This document shows positions 8,438 through 16,956 of a stretch of DNA of 19,842 nt, one piece after another (the first letter of the stretch is position 1; the number at the start of each line of letters is the position of its first letter). Source of the DNA: Deltaproteobacteria bacterium (GTDB lineage: Bacteria > Desulfobacterota > Desulfarculia > Adiutricales > JAGVGV01); assembly GCA_015233515.1 (NCBI GenBank), contig JADFXS010000027.1:1-19842 (forward strand). Reading direction: 5' to 3'. The translations under genes and the position numbers were made by a program. The notes under the pieces were generated by a model. It was not told where the DNA came from, ran no database searches, and worked only from the letters and a program-made list of their open reading frames with translations.

Positions 8438-8561
8438 TTATCTGTATCGGAAACCAAAACCAAACGGGTAAAATAATATATTTATATATATAGTTCTGAC
8501 ATGGCTGAAGAAAGATAATGATATTATTTAGCAGGCACGCTACATAAAAAGCCAATTTATG
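8438..8561. promoter_or_regulatory. AT-rich gap, possible internal promoter
   Basis: The stretch between the HEPN gene and the methylase unit is far richer in A/T than its surroundings, with an alternating TA run at about 8470-8495. On the minus strand several -10-like hexamers (TATAAA, TATATT) occur there, so a promoter for the methylase-MntA-HepT-DUF499 part is possible. No clear -35 is visible. It may simply be a scar where modules were joined. Confidence 0.25.
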
Positions 8562-9098
8562 CTATGGGCTCGTGGGCGCCCGCGATACCAATGTCGCCTT
8601 GTCTCTTTCAGCGAACGCGGTAATCTGCCCACAGAATGAGTCTACGCTCCATCTGACCAGCCCAGCAAACATCGTATCGATTTCGGCGTGATACTTTTCT
8701 ATAATGGCTAACAGATCCTTGCTTGGCCAACATTCTTCCGCAGCCTGAAGACAACACGCATCGATCTTGCCGTTGTCACCGGAGTAATCGCAAAGGTTCT
8801 GGAGATAAGCAACCGCCTCATCATGCAACGTAAATCCATCGATAATTCGATTCCCTTTGAACAGTGGTGTACTGCCATTCTCATAGCCTTCGTGGACCAA
8901 CCAGTTCCTCACGTTGTAACTTACTTTGAGCGGCCACTTGTATGCTTGCCGAAGGTGAAAATGGGCACCGAAACCAAGAGTGTCTTTCTTATCCATGAAG
9001 TCCTCGTATGCTTTGGGGTTCTGTTTATGGTTCTCGGTCAATGCAGGTATCCCCGCCAATCTCCCGCATACATTGGCAGACGGTCGTAAATGGACCAA
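8562..9098 (-). CDS. HEPN-like protein, C-terminal part (after frameshift)
   Basis: The second part of the HEPN-like protein that begins at 9415. It holds an RxxxxH motif in VSYNVRNWLVHEGYE (Arg to His about 8895-8912), the pattern of HEPN RNase active sites, within a largely helical region, followed by a His/Asp-rich helical tail. In-frame text before the join (MVHLRPS) is out-of-frame noise; family-like sequence starts at ANVCGRLAGIPAL. A -1 step at 9076/9077 joins DRL to ANVCGRL without gap. The restored protein would be about 284 aa. I recognise HEPN features but not a named family. It ends 280 bp before the methylase start. Confidence 0.6.
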   Translation of the reverse strand: MVHLRPSANVCGRLAGIPALTENHKQNPKAYEDFMDKKDTLGFGAHFHLRQAYKWPLKVSYNVRNWLVHEGYENGSTPLFKGNRIIDGFTLHDEAVAYLQNLCDYSGDNGKIDACCLQAAEECWPSKDLLAIIEKYHAEIDTMFAGLVRWSVDSFCGQITAFAERDKATLVSRAPTSP

Positions 9099-9415
9099 GT
9101 GACTGCGAAATACGATATCAATGCCAGGTGCCTGGCTACCGAGAAATCCATTTCGATTGTTCCATGGATGACGATATTGAGGCCGCGTTCCTTGAAACTT
9201 TTATCAGAAGAAACGTTGAGCACAGCTTCCCAAGCCTTGTCACGGGCGATAAAGAGCCCAGTTGTTGAAGCCAAAACATGATGGTGGATGGCCTTTTTTT
9301 TCCAATACTCATAACACCCGGCCGGCAGCCTGGTTCCGTGTGCCGACTGAACATGAGTCCAGGCCCCCTTGAGTTGCAAAGCACTCTTTTCAACTTGATC
9401 CTTTAACTCAGCCAT
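9038..9415 (-). CDS. HEPN-like protein, N-terminal part, coupled to the STAND gene
   Basis: The N-terminal part of the HEPN-like protein: MAELKDQVEKSALQLKGAW, then a helical segment with FSVARHLALISYFAVTWSIY. Of the available starts I chose the ATG at 9415, because GGAGG lies 9 nt upstream; an ATG at 9421 has that site only 3 nt away. The start overlaps the STAND gene stop by 8 nt (ATGGCTGA), so the two are translationally coupled and probably act together. After DRL the frame departs (PMYAGDWRGYLH) and stops at 9038, while the other frame continues with plausible sequence. Coupling to a STAND nuclease suggests a second effector or a regulator of the sensor. Confidence 0.6.
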   Translation of the reverse strand: MAELKDQVEKSALQLKGAWTHVQSAHGTRLPAGCYEYWKKKAIHHHVLASTTGLFIARDKAWEAVLNVSSDKSFKERGLNIVIHGTIEMDFSVARHLALISYFAVTWSIYDRLPMYAGDWRGYLH

Positions 9416-12400
9416 TGGCATGTTCCTCCGCACGTTCTTGCGCCCGTTTGAGATCGGCTTCAGCGCAGCGTAATGCCCACTCGCGATATTCACGCAATGG
9501 AGAATCCTTCCGTTCAGCTCTGAACATTCGGGCGGCGGCGGCGCTCATTCGTCGATAGTACTCCGAGACTTCTCCTACAACACTCGTGATAACCTCGGAC
9601 TCTTGTCGGGACAGGCCGGAATATACGCTCTCTCGTTCTTCACGTCTTAGTACTTGGGCCTGCTGGCAGATCGGACGCGCAATGATCGCCCATTCCTCTG
9701 ATGCGTCCGAATAGGCTGACGCGAGATAAGCCAAACGCGTGAGGTCATCAACACCGATGGATCGATTCTTCTTTAGATATTCCTCGACGAACGTACCCAC
9801 ACAGTGTCCCGAGGGGTTGAGCTGCGCAATGTATTTTGGCATCCAGTAGATGGCCACAAAACCAGGCTCCAAAGCGAGAAGGCAGAAATCATGGAAGGCT
9901 TTTTCCTCTTCTGCATCAGTTTCGTCGAATCTGCACCAGTCGGCGACGCTGAAATCGCCGGGTAGAACCTGGAAGGATTCGCCTGACGCCAGGTTATACC
10001 CAAGTTCCATACGGGATCGAATACATCTCATTAATCGAGACATCGTGAACTTAAAACCAGACCTTTCACGCAGGTCCATAAATTGGTCAAGATTGAACAG
10101 ATTCCCGTCCAGGCCAAACTCTGCGATCATGTCGATGATCTCCGCCGTAGGTATCTGCTCCGAGGGCCACTCGAACCGCCACACCGAGATGTCCATTGCC
10201 AATATGAAGCGGCGCATCGCTTCGCTGGCCTCTTTGGGTTTAGCCTTTATCTCGGCCAGGCGACTACGCAGGCGTGACCTAACCATGCCCCAGTTCACCA
10301 GCGCAAACGCTCCGAGCAGGGAAAACCATTCGAGGTCGGAGAATTCAGCCTCATGATGTATAATACATTCCAATTCAAGTTTTGTTACCCTGCCGGTCGA
10401 ATCTGGATGGGGATTAGAGTATAGGGCATAGAGAAATCTCTCCTTAGCCTGAGTCTTGGCCAGAATCTCTGTGAGCTTTGCACCGACAGCCGTTACATCT
10501 TCCGCTTCTTTTACGCGTCTCAAATATATCTGGCAGATATAAACGGCAAAACGCCAGGCCGGCTCGTTATTGTTTTCAGCTTGACCAAGAACCATCAACA
10601 CATAAGACGTCAGTGGGTTGGTCGGACCATCCGTGAAAGGGGTGAATAAATCAACTAAGGCATAGGCGAGGTATGAGATACGTTCGAAGTCAGCCCAATC
10701 ATGACCTTGCCGGACGACCTCCAGGTAGCGATTGGTCTCGTTAAAGAACTCGACAAAGGTATCAGTTTCGGTGGCAGTCCTGAGAATGCCAGCAATTCGC
10801 TCTGTCTCCGGGACCAATGCTTCATCCGCGTCGGGTCGAAAGAAGTCATGCAATCGCCAATGTGAGAGACTGTTGTAAATACCCTCGCACTGGCGAGCCA
10901 TGACCAGTGGATCGTCCTCTTGTCCATATTTCAAATACCAGGACCACAACTTGCGAGCGTGAGCGGCTTCCTCAATCGTGAGCGGAACAGGCGGCGATTG
11001 CATGATGTAGGCACACCTAGTGAGGTCGTCTATAAGAATGCCCTGATAGGCTGAAACATCTGTCTCTATGAGTCCTCCTTGAAGCACGAATCGGTGATAC
11101 TGCTGGTGCGATTCAGCCAGAACTTGCCACATCTGGAATCGGAGCTCTAAATCAGTGCATGTTTTCAGGGCCTTGATAAATATCTTCCTGACTTCTATAG
11201 CCTTTTGCCATTCATGACTGCTCGGAGCCAACACTTGCGTGACAAAGGACATGCTATGATTCGAGACCCATTCCAGGGATCGCCTCTCAGGGCTCAACAG
11301 TGACTTCAATATCAGACTGACGAATGGCCAGGAATCTAGTAAGCTTAACTTTTCCTTAACAATCTCATGGGCCGGGGATAGATAGACCCTCCAGTTCCGC
11401 GACTCACATAATAGCCGTTCAAGCAGTTCATGGGGGCTCTTACCCCGAGATATATGTTTGGGTTGCTTCTCGCCTGCCCATGTTATCAACTCACGGAACT
11501 CGTTCAAGTAACGTTGGGCCACAGCGTCGTCCTGAACCAACTCGGCGAGTTGGAAGAGTGTCCATGACAGTTCCGATAATAGGGCGGAATGAGTGAAAGC
11601 TTGTGCCCCCCAAAGGGAGTCCTCTATTTTACTATCCTCTTTTTTGTTTTCTCGGATAGTTTTAAGGACGTCCATTGCGCTTTCCGGATCGGCAGATCCC
11701 GCTTGCTCAACCAATCTGAAGAGTCTGTATTGGTCCATGATAGTGCCAGCCCGCGCCATCGTGACCAGAAGGACAAAAATGGGTTTGAAGAACGAGAAGC
11801 CTTCAGATGAATCTAGCCGCGATCGGGTGAGGTGCGAAAGCGAACTGAGGCCCCGGTCAACTGCCGGAACCTGGCCATTGACCAATTTATCGATAAGTAT
11901 CTTCCCTGCCATGCTGACCTGGAATGCGCCATTCTCCTCTTCCAACAACCAACTGCTCAGGATACATTCCCGGATGATGAGAGGCTCGACAGCGTACATC
12001 CGCTTATCGATACCCCAGTTGTGGACCAGACCGGTCTTGACAAGATCGCCAAGATATTGGCGCACTTTTGCTTGAGGCATTCCAAGTCCATTCAGGAAAC
12101 TAAGTTCTGTCTGTCCTTCGACGTCGACATCCAGTCTCAAAAATCCCCACAGTGACAGCCAACGAAGTAACTGTTCAACGTCATCTGTTTTCATCGCTCC
12201 GAGACAGGAATTCACATAAACGGTAGCAAAATCGTCTAGTTGCAATGGCGGAACGGAAAGTTTCCCTCTCTTGACCAATTCTGCCACCAGGCACAACCAG
12301 CCCGGTACCCGGCCTGTGTATTTGCACACCTGATGGAGAAACGATTCCTCCATCTCTCCCTGTAGGTTGTCTTTAAGGAGTTCCTTGGCCTGAACCTCGT

Positions 12401-13349
12401 TCAATGGTTTCAACTTCAACGAATCGGCTATTTTGGGATGTGTTTTGTACCGCTGCAGCATCGCGGCCTTTTCAGATCGACAGGAAAGGATGACCTTCCA
12501 GTTTCGGCGCTCGGCAGTTGTTAATTGCTCAATTACTACCCCCAGTAAACCGGGATCATCAGGATCATCTAGAGCTACGCACGTACGCCGACTACTATTT
12601 AATAGGTAGAACCAGCGTGATGACCGAGCCATCGTTTGTGGCAAAGCCCAGAGGACGCGCCAGCCTTCTTCTGCCAGTAAGACCATGCACTCATAAAGCA
12701 GACGCGACTTGCCGATCCCTCCCGGCCCAATGACAGGCAAAATGCGCTTATCTGGCGAGTCTATAAATTCCTTGATGCCTTGCATCTCCCTTTCGCGTCC
12801 AACCATGGGTTTGTCAAGTGCGCCGCTACCGATACACGAATCATTGAGTAGATCATGGGCTTCCTTAAGCCCAATCAGCACCCGGTTCTCTCCACCAAAG
12901 AAGGAATCACGAATGTGTGCATTATCATCAAGTTTGACATTTAACTGCTCAATACCCCAATATTCCGCCATCAAACCATTCTTCATGAACTCAGGGACGA
13001 TCTTATCTTCCCATTTGACTTTATCGTTCGGATTGACTAACAAATTAGTGACAAGTACCCAACTTCGGACATTTTGCCAATGTTTACAATTTTGATGCGA
13101 GGTCTCGCGATACTTTTTTATCTTTTCCAGTTCCTCTATCGCCAAATTCAAAGCAACATCCATCAGCATATCTTTCCGATACTTGGCCTGGTAGACGACA
13201 AAGCCGTCGGCAGAGCGGGCATCTTGACCTGCATCCTTACCGGGACGACCAAACAAGATAGTCTCTGGATCCTCGGCATACAGAATAGAATGGACTAAAG
13301 ATTCAAAGGTGCCACCATCTTGAATCATTGCCCAGTTCGGTATAGCCAT
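9408..13349 (-). CDS. STAND NTPase with N-terminal PD-(D/E)xK nuclease (Avs-like)
   Basis: 1313 aa in three parts. Residues 1-150 form a restriction-endonuclease-like fold of the Mrr/Cap4 kind: E16 in FESLV, D43 in GKDAGQDA, and Q54-A-K56 in VVYQAKY as the PD-(D/E)xK set. Residues about 180-480 form a STAND-type P-loop NTPase: VGRERE entry motif, Walker A GPGGIGKS (208-215), Walker B CVALDD (257-262), and an Arg-bearing ILSCRS (287-292). The remaining 830 or so residues are helical, repeat-like and unassigned, the usual place for a target sensor. This layout matches antiviral STAND (Avs) proteins, which bind a phage protein, oligomerise and activate the nuclease; I cannot place it in Avs1-4. 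Start ATG 13349 has GAGGAG 8 nt upstream and follows the helicase stop by 28 bp. It is an unusual gene to find between an Hma helicase and methylase. Confidence 0.85.
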   Translation of the reverse strand: MAIPNWAMIQDGGTFESLVHSILYAEDPETILFGRPGKDAGQDARSADGFVVYQAKYRKDMLMDVALNLAIEELEKIKKYRETSHQNCKHWQNVRSWVLVTNLLVNPNDKVKWEDKIVPEFMKNGLMAEYWGIEQLNVKLDDNAHIRDSFFGGENRVLIGLKEAHDLLNDSCIGSGALDKPMVGREREMQGIKEFIDSPDKRILPVIGPGGIGKSRLLYECMVLLAEEGWRVLWALPQTMARSSRWFYLLNSSRRTCVALDDPDDPGLLGVVIEQLTTAERRNWKVILSCRSEKAAMLQRYKTHPKIADSLKLKPLNEVQAKELLKDNLQGEMEESFLHQVCKYTGRVPGWLCLVAELVKRGKLSVPPLQLDDFATVYVNSCLGAMKTDDVEQLLRWLSLWGFLRLDVDVEGQTELSFLNGLGMPQAKVRQYLGDLVKTGLVHNWGIDKRMYAVEPLIIRECILSSWLLEEENGAFQVSMAGKILIDKLVNGQVPAVDRGLSSLSHLTRSRLDSSEGFSFFKPIFVLLVTMARAGTIMDQYRLFRLVEQAGSADPESAMDVLKTIRENKKEDSKIEDSLWGAQAFTHSALLSELSWTLFQLAELVQDDAVAQRYLNEFRELITWAGEKQPKHISRGKSPHELLERLLCESRNWRVYLSPAHEIVKEKLSLLDSWPFVSLILKSLLSPERRSLEWVSNHSMSFVTQVLAPSSHEWQKAIEVRKIFIKALKTCTDLELRFQMWQVLAESHQQYHRFVLQGGLIETDVSAYQGILIDDLTRCAYIMQSPPVPLTIEEAAHARKLWSWYLKYGQEDDPLVMARQCEGIYNSLSHWRLHDFFRPDADEALVPETERIAGILRTATETDTFVEFFNETNRYLEVVRQGHDWADFERISYLAYALVDLFTPFTDGPTNPLTSYVLMVLGQAENNNEPAWRFAVYICQIYLRRVKEAEDVTAVGAKLTEILAKTQAKERFLYALYSNPHPDSTGRVTKLELECIIHHEAEFSDLEWFSLLGAFALVNWGMVRSRLRSRLAEIKAKPKEASEAMRRFILAMDISVWRFEWPSEQIPTAEIIDMIAEFGLDGNLFNLDQFMDLRERSGFKFTMSRLMRCIRSRMELGYNLASGESFQVLPGDFSVADWCRFDETDAEEEKAFHDFCLLALEPGFVAIYWMPKYIAQLNPSGHCVGTFVEEYLKKNRSIGVDDLTRLAYLASAYSDASEEWAIIARPICQQAQVLRREERESVYSGLSRQESEVITSVVGEVSEYYRRMSAAAARMFRAERKDSPLREYREWALRCAEADLKRAQERAEEHANG

Positions 13350-13377
13350 AGTTGTATCTCCTCAGTATAACTGATAA

Positions 13378-16300
13378 TCATCTGGGTATCTCCGCTCTAT
13401 CCAGCAGCTCGGCGAAGTCGTAATTGACGCTTGTCACACCGAAGTCTGGCTCACGTTGAAAGGGCTGTCGCACATAGTGGACGCTGTGTGAGTCTCTATC
13501 TATGAACTCGACTATGGCCAGGATGAAATCGTCCGGCTTATTGAGTGAGTAGAGGATTTCGTTTCTGGTTACCGTGATCGTCGGAGCGCCGGTGATGCGG
13601 CCTTTTACCTCGATAAAGCGTAGCTTGCCTGTGCCGGGAACGCGGCTTTCGACATCGTAGCCGAGCTTTTCCAGCTCGCGGTCGGTCGGCACGAAGCCGA
13701 GGTTGCGCTCGACTTCCATGACGATGGAGCGAGCCTTCGCCGCCACAGCCTGGGTATCGGTTGATGGTCCAGGAACCGGCAGACCCTTCATGGCCGCAAA
13801 CAAGCCCATCGGCACCACCAGCAGACCGCCGAGGACCACCGGCGGCAGAGGCGAAATCTGGGCTTCGAGTTTCAGGTCATCCATCCGTTTGCGCAACCGC
13901 GCTTCAAGTACATCGGCGCGTTTGCTGGATTCACTCGAATTGAGCCGGGCATTAGGTTTGCCGGCTTGCTCCTGGAGTTTGAGTTCCTCGGCCCGGTGAT
14001 CCCAGTAATGAATTTCTTTAGTGAGCCGTTCCTTAACCGCCGCCACGGTCTTGGCAATGAGTGCGAGTTTGCCGTCTCGAACCTCAGCCAAATGTTCCGG
14101 CACGACATGGGCCACGGCATAACCCTGCGCTTTCTGCCCCAGACCGCGGGTGATCCACGAACACTCGGGCCGATCTAAGATCGCCTCCACGCCCGGCTCG
14201 CCCTCAGCTAAAGGCCGATAGTCGAGATATGGGGCGTAATGCACGTGGCGAGTAGTGCCGTCTGCATCCAGCTCGACGTAGAGCATCCGTTTGGAGACGA
14301 CACGACGCTCGCCAGAACGTGTCAAGCTGGCATCTTGAATCGCATGTTCAAGATAAAACAGAACACGTGGTTGAATGCCGGTGTCGCGCTCGTCAACCAG
14401 TATCGCGCCGCGTTTTAAGAGGTCCCGATTCCGTTCGAGGGTGAGATCGATGACCGAGTCAAGCAGAGGATGACCAGGGCAGACAAAGGCAGCCAATGGC
14501 TGCCCCTGCGGCGCCACCAATGATTTTTCAAAGGCGATGCGCTCGTAGCGCTGCAGCACCGGCTCCCCTATACCGATTAGGCGGTCGCGGTTGCGTACGG
14601 TGGCCGGAACGTGGGTAATCTCATACCGGCGAGTCTCGCGCTGCTTGGCCGTCCCGCCCAGGAGGCGAAAAGATTTGAGAAAAAATGACTCGACGTAATG
14701 CGGTTGCAGGCGACGGGCCTCAGCCCGTTCCATGGCTTCACGAATGTGATGAACCCGACTAACATCCATGGCTTCAACGGCGAGAGCCCTTTCTTCGAGA
14801 AGGTCCTGGAGTTGGCTGCGGTCGAGGGCATTATCTAGCGCTGTGGTCAGGCGGGCGCGCACCTCGGGCTGATCGCCGTAGCGAATGGCTTGGATCAAAA
14901 GATCACGCAGGGGTTTGCCCTCAAACTGGAGTTTACCGAGCACATCGAACACCTGGCCGCCGAGGGCCTGGCGGGCCTGCTCCAACTTTTCCAGCAGTTT
15001 GAGATAAACATCACCTTCGCTGGTTTCTTCGGCCACCAGGTTCCACAGGTGACACACCTCGGTCTGGCCGATACGGTGGATGCGGCCGAATCGCTGCTCA
15101 AGACGGTTAGGATTCCATGGGAGGTCATAGTTGACCATCAGGTGAGCCCGTTGCAGATTTATGCCTTCACCCGCGGCATCCGTGGCCAGCAGTACCTGCA
15201 CCTCACTATCATGTTTAAAGGATTCCTGTGCCTTCATGCGATCTTCGCGGCCCATACCGCCGTGGATCATGACCACGGCCTCCTTACGGCCGAGCAGTGT
15301 GGTGATGCGGGTCTCAAGATAGTTCAAAGTGTCGCGATGCTCAGTGAATATAACGAGCTTATGATGCGGCGAGGGTGTGATCGGGGGGATCGGGCTGGCA
15401 CCATAGGGGGCAACCGATTCGGCCACGCGACCGGAGACAGCCCTAGTGGTAAATATCTCCCCCAAAAGGCTGGCCAGTTCACGCCATTTAGTGTCTGCAC
15501 CGCTGCGACGCACGCCGAGAGCGAGCTTCTCCAGACCTTTCAAGGTAACGATTTCGGCCTTTAATTCGGCGATGGATCGCGCAGCGGTGGCCTGATCGAG
15601 TATCTTCTCCTCTTCAGCCTTGAGTTCGTTGTCCGGTGCGTCTTCCATGTCCTCCACATCCTCAGCGTCCAGAGCCGGAAGGTCGGGCATGATAGTTGAC
15701 GGAGCTTGGCCTCCGCGTTGGAGCACTTCGAGTTCGCGTAATCGGCTTTCCAGTTTTTCTCGACGGCGATGAACTGACTGGTAGATTGCTTCAGGTGAGG
15801 AAGCAAGGCGGCGCTGCAGGATGGTGAGAGCGAAGCCGACGGTCCCGGCGCGCTTGTCATTTTCAAGAGCCTCGGCCCGGTTGAACTCCTCACGCACGTA
15901 GTCGGTGACCGCCTTATATAGCTGGGCCTCCTCCGCCGAGAGCTTATACGGCACGGTGTAAGCGATACGCTCGGGAAACAACGGCGTACCGTCGAACTTG
16001 AGTAAGCGCTCCTTGACCATCCGGCGCATCAGGTCTGAGACATCAACCACATGGACCCCGTCACGGAAACGACCCTCAAAACGGTCGCCGTCGAGTAGGG
16101 CCATGAAGAGCTGGAAGTCCGTCTCCTTGCCGTTATGTGGCGTTGCCGTCATCAGCAGAAAGTGTCGCGTAAGAGTAGACAGAAGCTGGCCGAGCCGGTA
16201 GCGTTTTGTGTACTTCGTCTCGGAACCGAAGACCGTGGCAGACATCTTGTGCGCCTCATCACAGACCACCAAATCCCAGCGGCAATCCGGTGCCTGGAGC

Positions 16301-16953
16301 TTCTGCTGTATACCCTCATTGCGTGAAAGCTTGTCGAGACGGGCGATGACAAGGTTGGTCTCAAGAAACCAGTTGCCGATGCGAGATGCCCCCAGTTTAT
16401 CATTGGTGAGGATCTCGAAAGGTAGATGAAAGCGGCGGTAGAGCTCGTCCTGCCATTGCTCGGCGAGACTGCCAGGACAAACGATGAGACAGCGATGCAA
16501 GTCGCCACGGGCGATTAGCTCTTTGATGAGCAGGCCGGCCATGATGGTCTTTCCGGCACCGGGGTCGTCGGCGAGGAGGAATCGCAGCGGTTGACGCGGC
16601 AGCATGGCTTCGTAGACCGCCGTAATCTGGTGCGGTAGCGGATCCACAAGTGAGGTGTGGACAGCGAGCACCGGGTCGAAGAGGTAGGCCAGGCGGATAC
16701 GATGTGCCTCAGAAACCAGGCGGAACAGGGCGCCGTCTCCGTCGAAACTCCAGGGTCGGCCTTGCTCCACGAGATCGAGGCGGGCCTCGTCGTCTCGATA
16801 GAGTAGTTCGTTCGCCACCTTGCCGGCTGGCGTTTTGTAGGTGAGTTCAAGGGCCTCGGAACCAAACCACTGCACACTGCTGACCGTAACGAGGCAGTCC
16901 GGAAGGAGGCCACGCACAGCGGCGTTAAGCTGAAGGTCTTCGAGTCGAATCAT
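13378..16953 (-). CDS. SNF2-family DEAH helicase with C-terminal DUF3883 (Hma/DrmD-like)
   Basis: 1191 aa. A short N-terminal region leads into an SNF2-type helicase: Walker A DPGAGKT (130-136), DEAH at 232-235 (VVCDEAHKM), motif III TATP (269-272), then a C-terminal RecA lobe with VIFTEHRDTLNYL, ATDAAGEGINLQ and the motif VI QRFGRIHRIGQ (about 610-625). Residues about 1100-1150 form DUF3883 (FIEVKGR, TRNEILYSL), a nuclease-like fold often attached to such helicases. It most resembles DrmD-type helicases of DISARM and the helicase of Hma systems, which are predicted to move on or unwind invading DNA. It is the first gene of the operon; the start ATG at 16953 has only a weak AGG upstream. No frameshift is seen. 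Confidence 0.9.
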   Translation of the reverse strand: MIRLEDLQLNAAVRGLLPDCLVTVSSVQWFGSEALELTYKTPAGKVANELLYRDDEARLDLVEQGRPWSFDGDGALFRLVSEAHRIRLAYLFDPVLAVHTSLVDPLPHQITAVYEAMLPRQPLRFLLADDPGAGKTIMAGLLIKELIARGDLHRCLIVCPGSLAEQWQDELYRRFHLPFEILTNDKLGASRIGNWFLETNLVIARLDKLSRNEGIQQKLQAPDCRWDLVVCDEAHKMSATVFGSETKYTKRYRLGQLLSTLTRHFLLMTATPHNGKETDFQLFMALLDGDRFEGRFRDGVHVVDVSDLMRRMVKERLLKFDGTPLFPERIAYTVPYKLSAEEAQLYKAVTDYVREEFNRAEALENDKRAGTVGFALTILQRRLASSPEAIYQSVHRRREKLESRLRELEVLQRGGQAPSTIMPDLPALDAEDVEDMEDAPDNELKAEEEKILDQATAARSIAELKAEIVTLKGLEKLALGVRRSGADTKWRELASLLGEIFTTRAVSGRVAESVAPYGASPIPPITPSPHHKLVIFTEHRDTLNYLETRITTLLGRKEAVVMIHGGMGREDRMKAQESFKHDSEVQVLLATDAAGEGINLQRAHLMVNYDLPWNPNRLEQRFGRIHRIGQTEVCHLWNLVAEETSEGDVYLKLLEKLEQARQALGGQVFDVLGKLQFEGKPLRDLLIQAIRYGDQPEVRARLTTALDNALDRSQLQDLLEERALAVEAMDVSRVHHIREAMERAEARRLQPHYVESFFLKSFRLLGGTAKQRETRRYEITHVPATVRNRDRLIGIGEPVLQRYERIAFEKSLVAPQGQPLAAFVCPGHPLLDSVIDLTLERNRDLLKRGAILVDERDTGIQPRVLFYLEHAIQDASLTRSGERRVVSKRMLYVELDADGTTRHVHYAPYLDYRPLAEGEPGVEAILDRPECSWITRGLGQKAQGYAVAHVVPEHLAEVRDGKLALIAKTVAAVKERLTKEIHYWDHRAEELKLQEQAGKPNARLNSSESSKRADVLEARLRKRMDDLKLEAQISPLPPVVLGGLLVVPMGLFAAMKGLPVPGPSTDTQAVAAKARSIVMEVERNLGFVPTDRELEKLGYDVESRVPGTGKLRFIEVKGRITGAPTITVTRNEILYSLNKPDDFILAIVEFIDRDSHSVHYVRQPFQREPDFGVTSVNYDFAELLDRAEIPR

Positions 16954-16956
16954 TCG

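Noticed and set aside
8373..8555. 60-aa open frame on the minus strand in the AT-rich gap
   Set aside because: Starts with a weak codon and reads as low-complexity AT-driven hydrophobic sequence; the frame at 8297-8437 looks far more protein-like.
4199..9098. Programmed -1 ribosomal frameshifting as the explanation for the three split genes
   Set aside because: None of the sites shows an X-XXY-YYZ slippery heptamer, and three unrelated genes sharing the mechanism is unlikely. Indels fit better.
1188..16953. DISARM or BREX system
   Set aside because: The helicase resembles DrmD and there is a methylase, but no drmA, drmB or drmC-like gene is present, and no brx or pgl genes. DUF1156 + DUF499 point to an Hma-type set.
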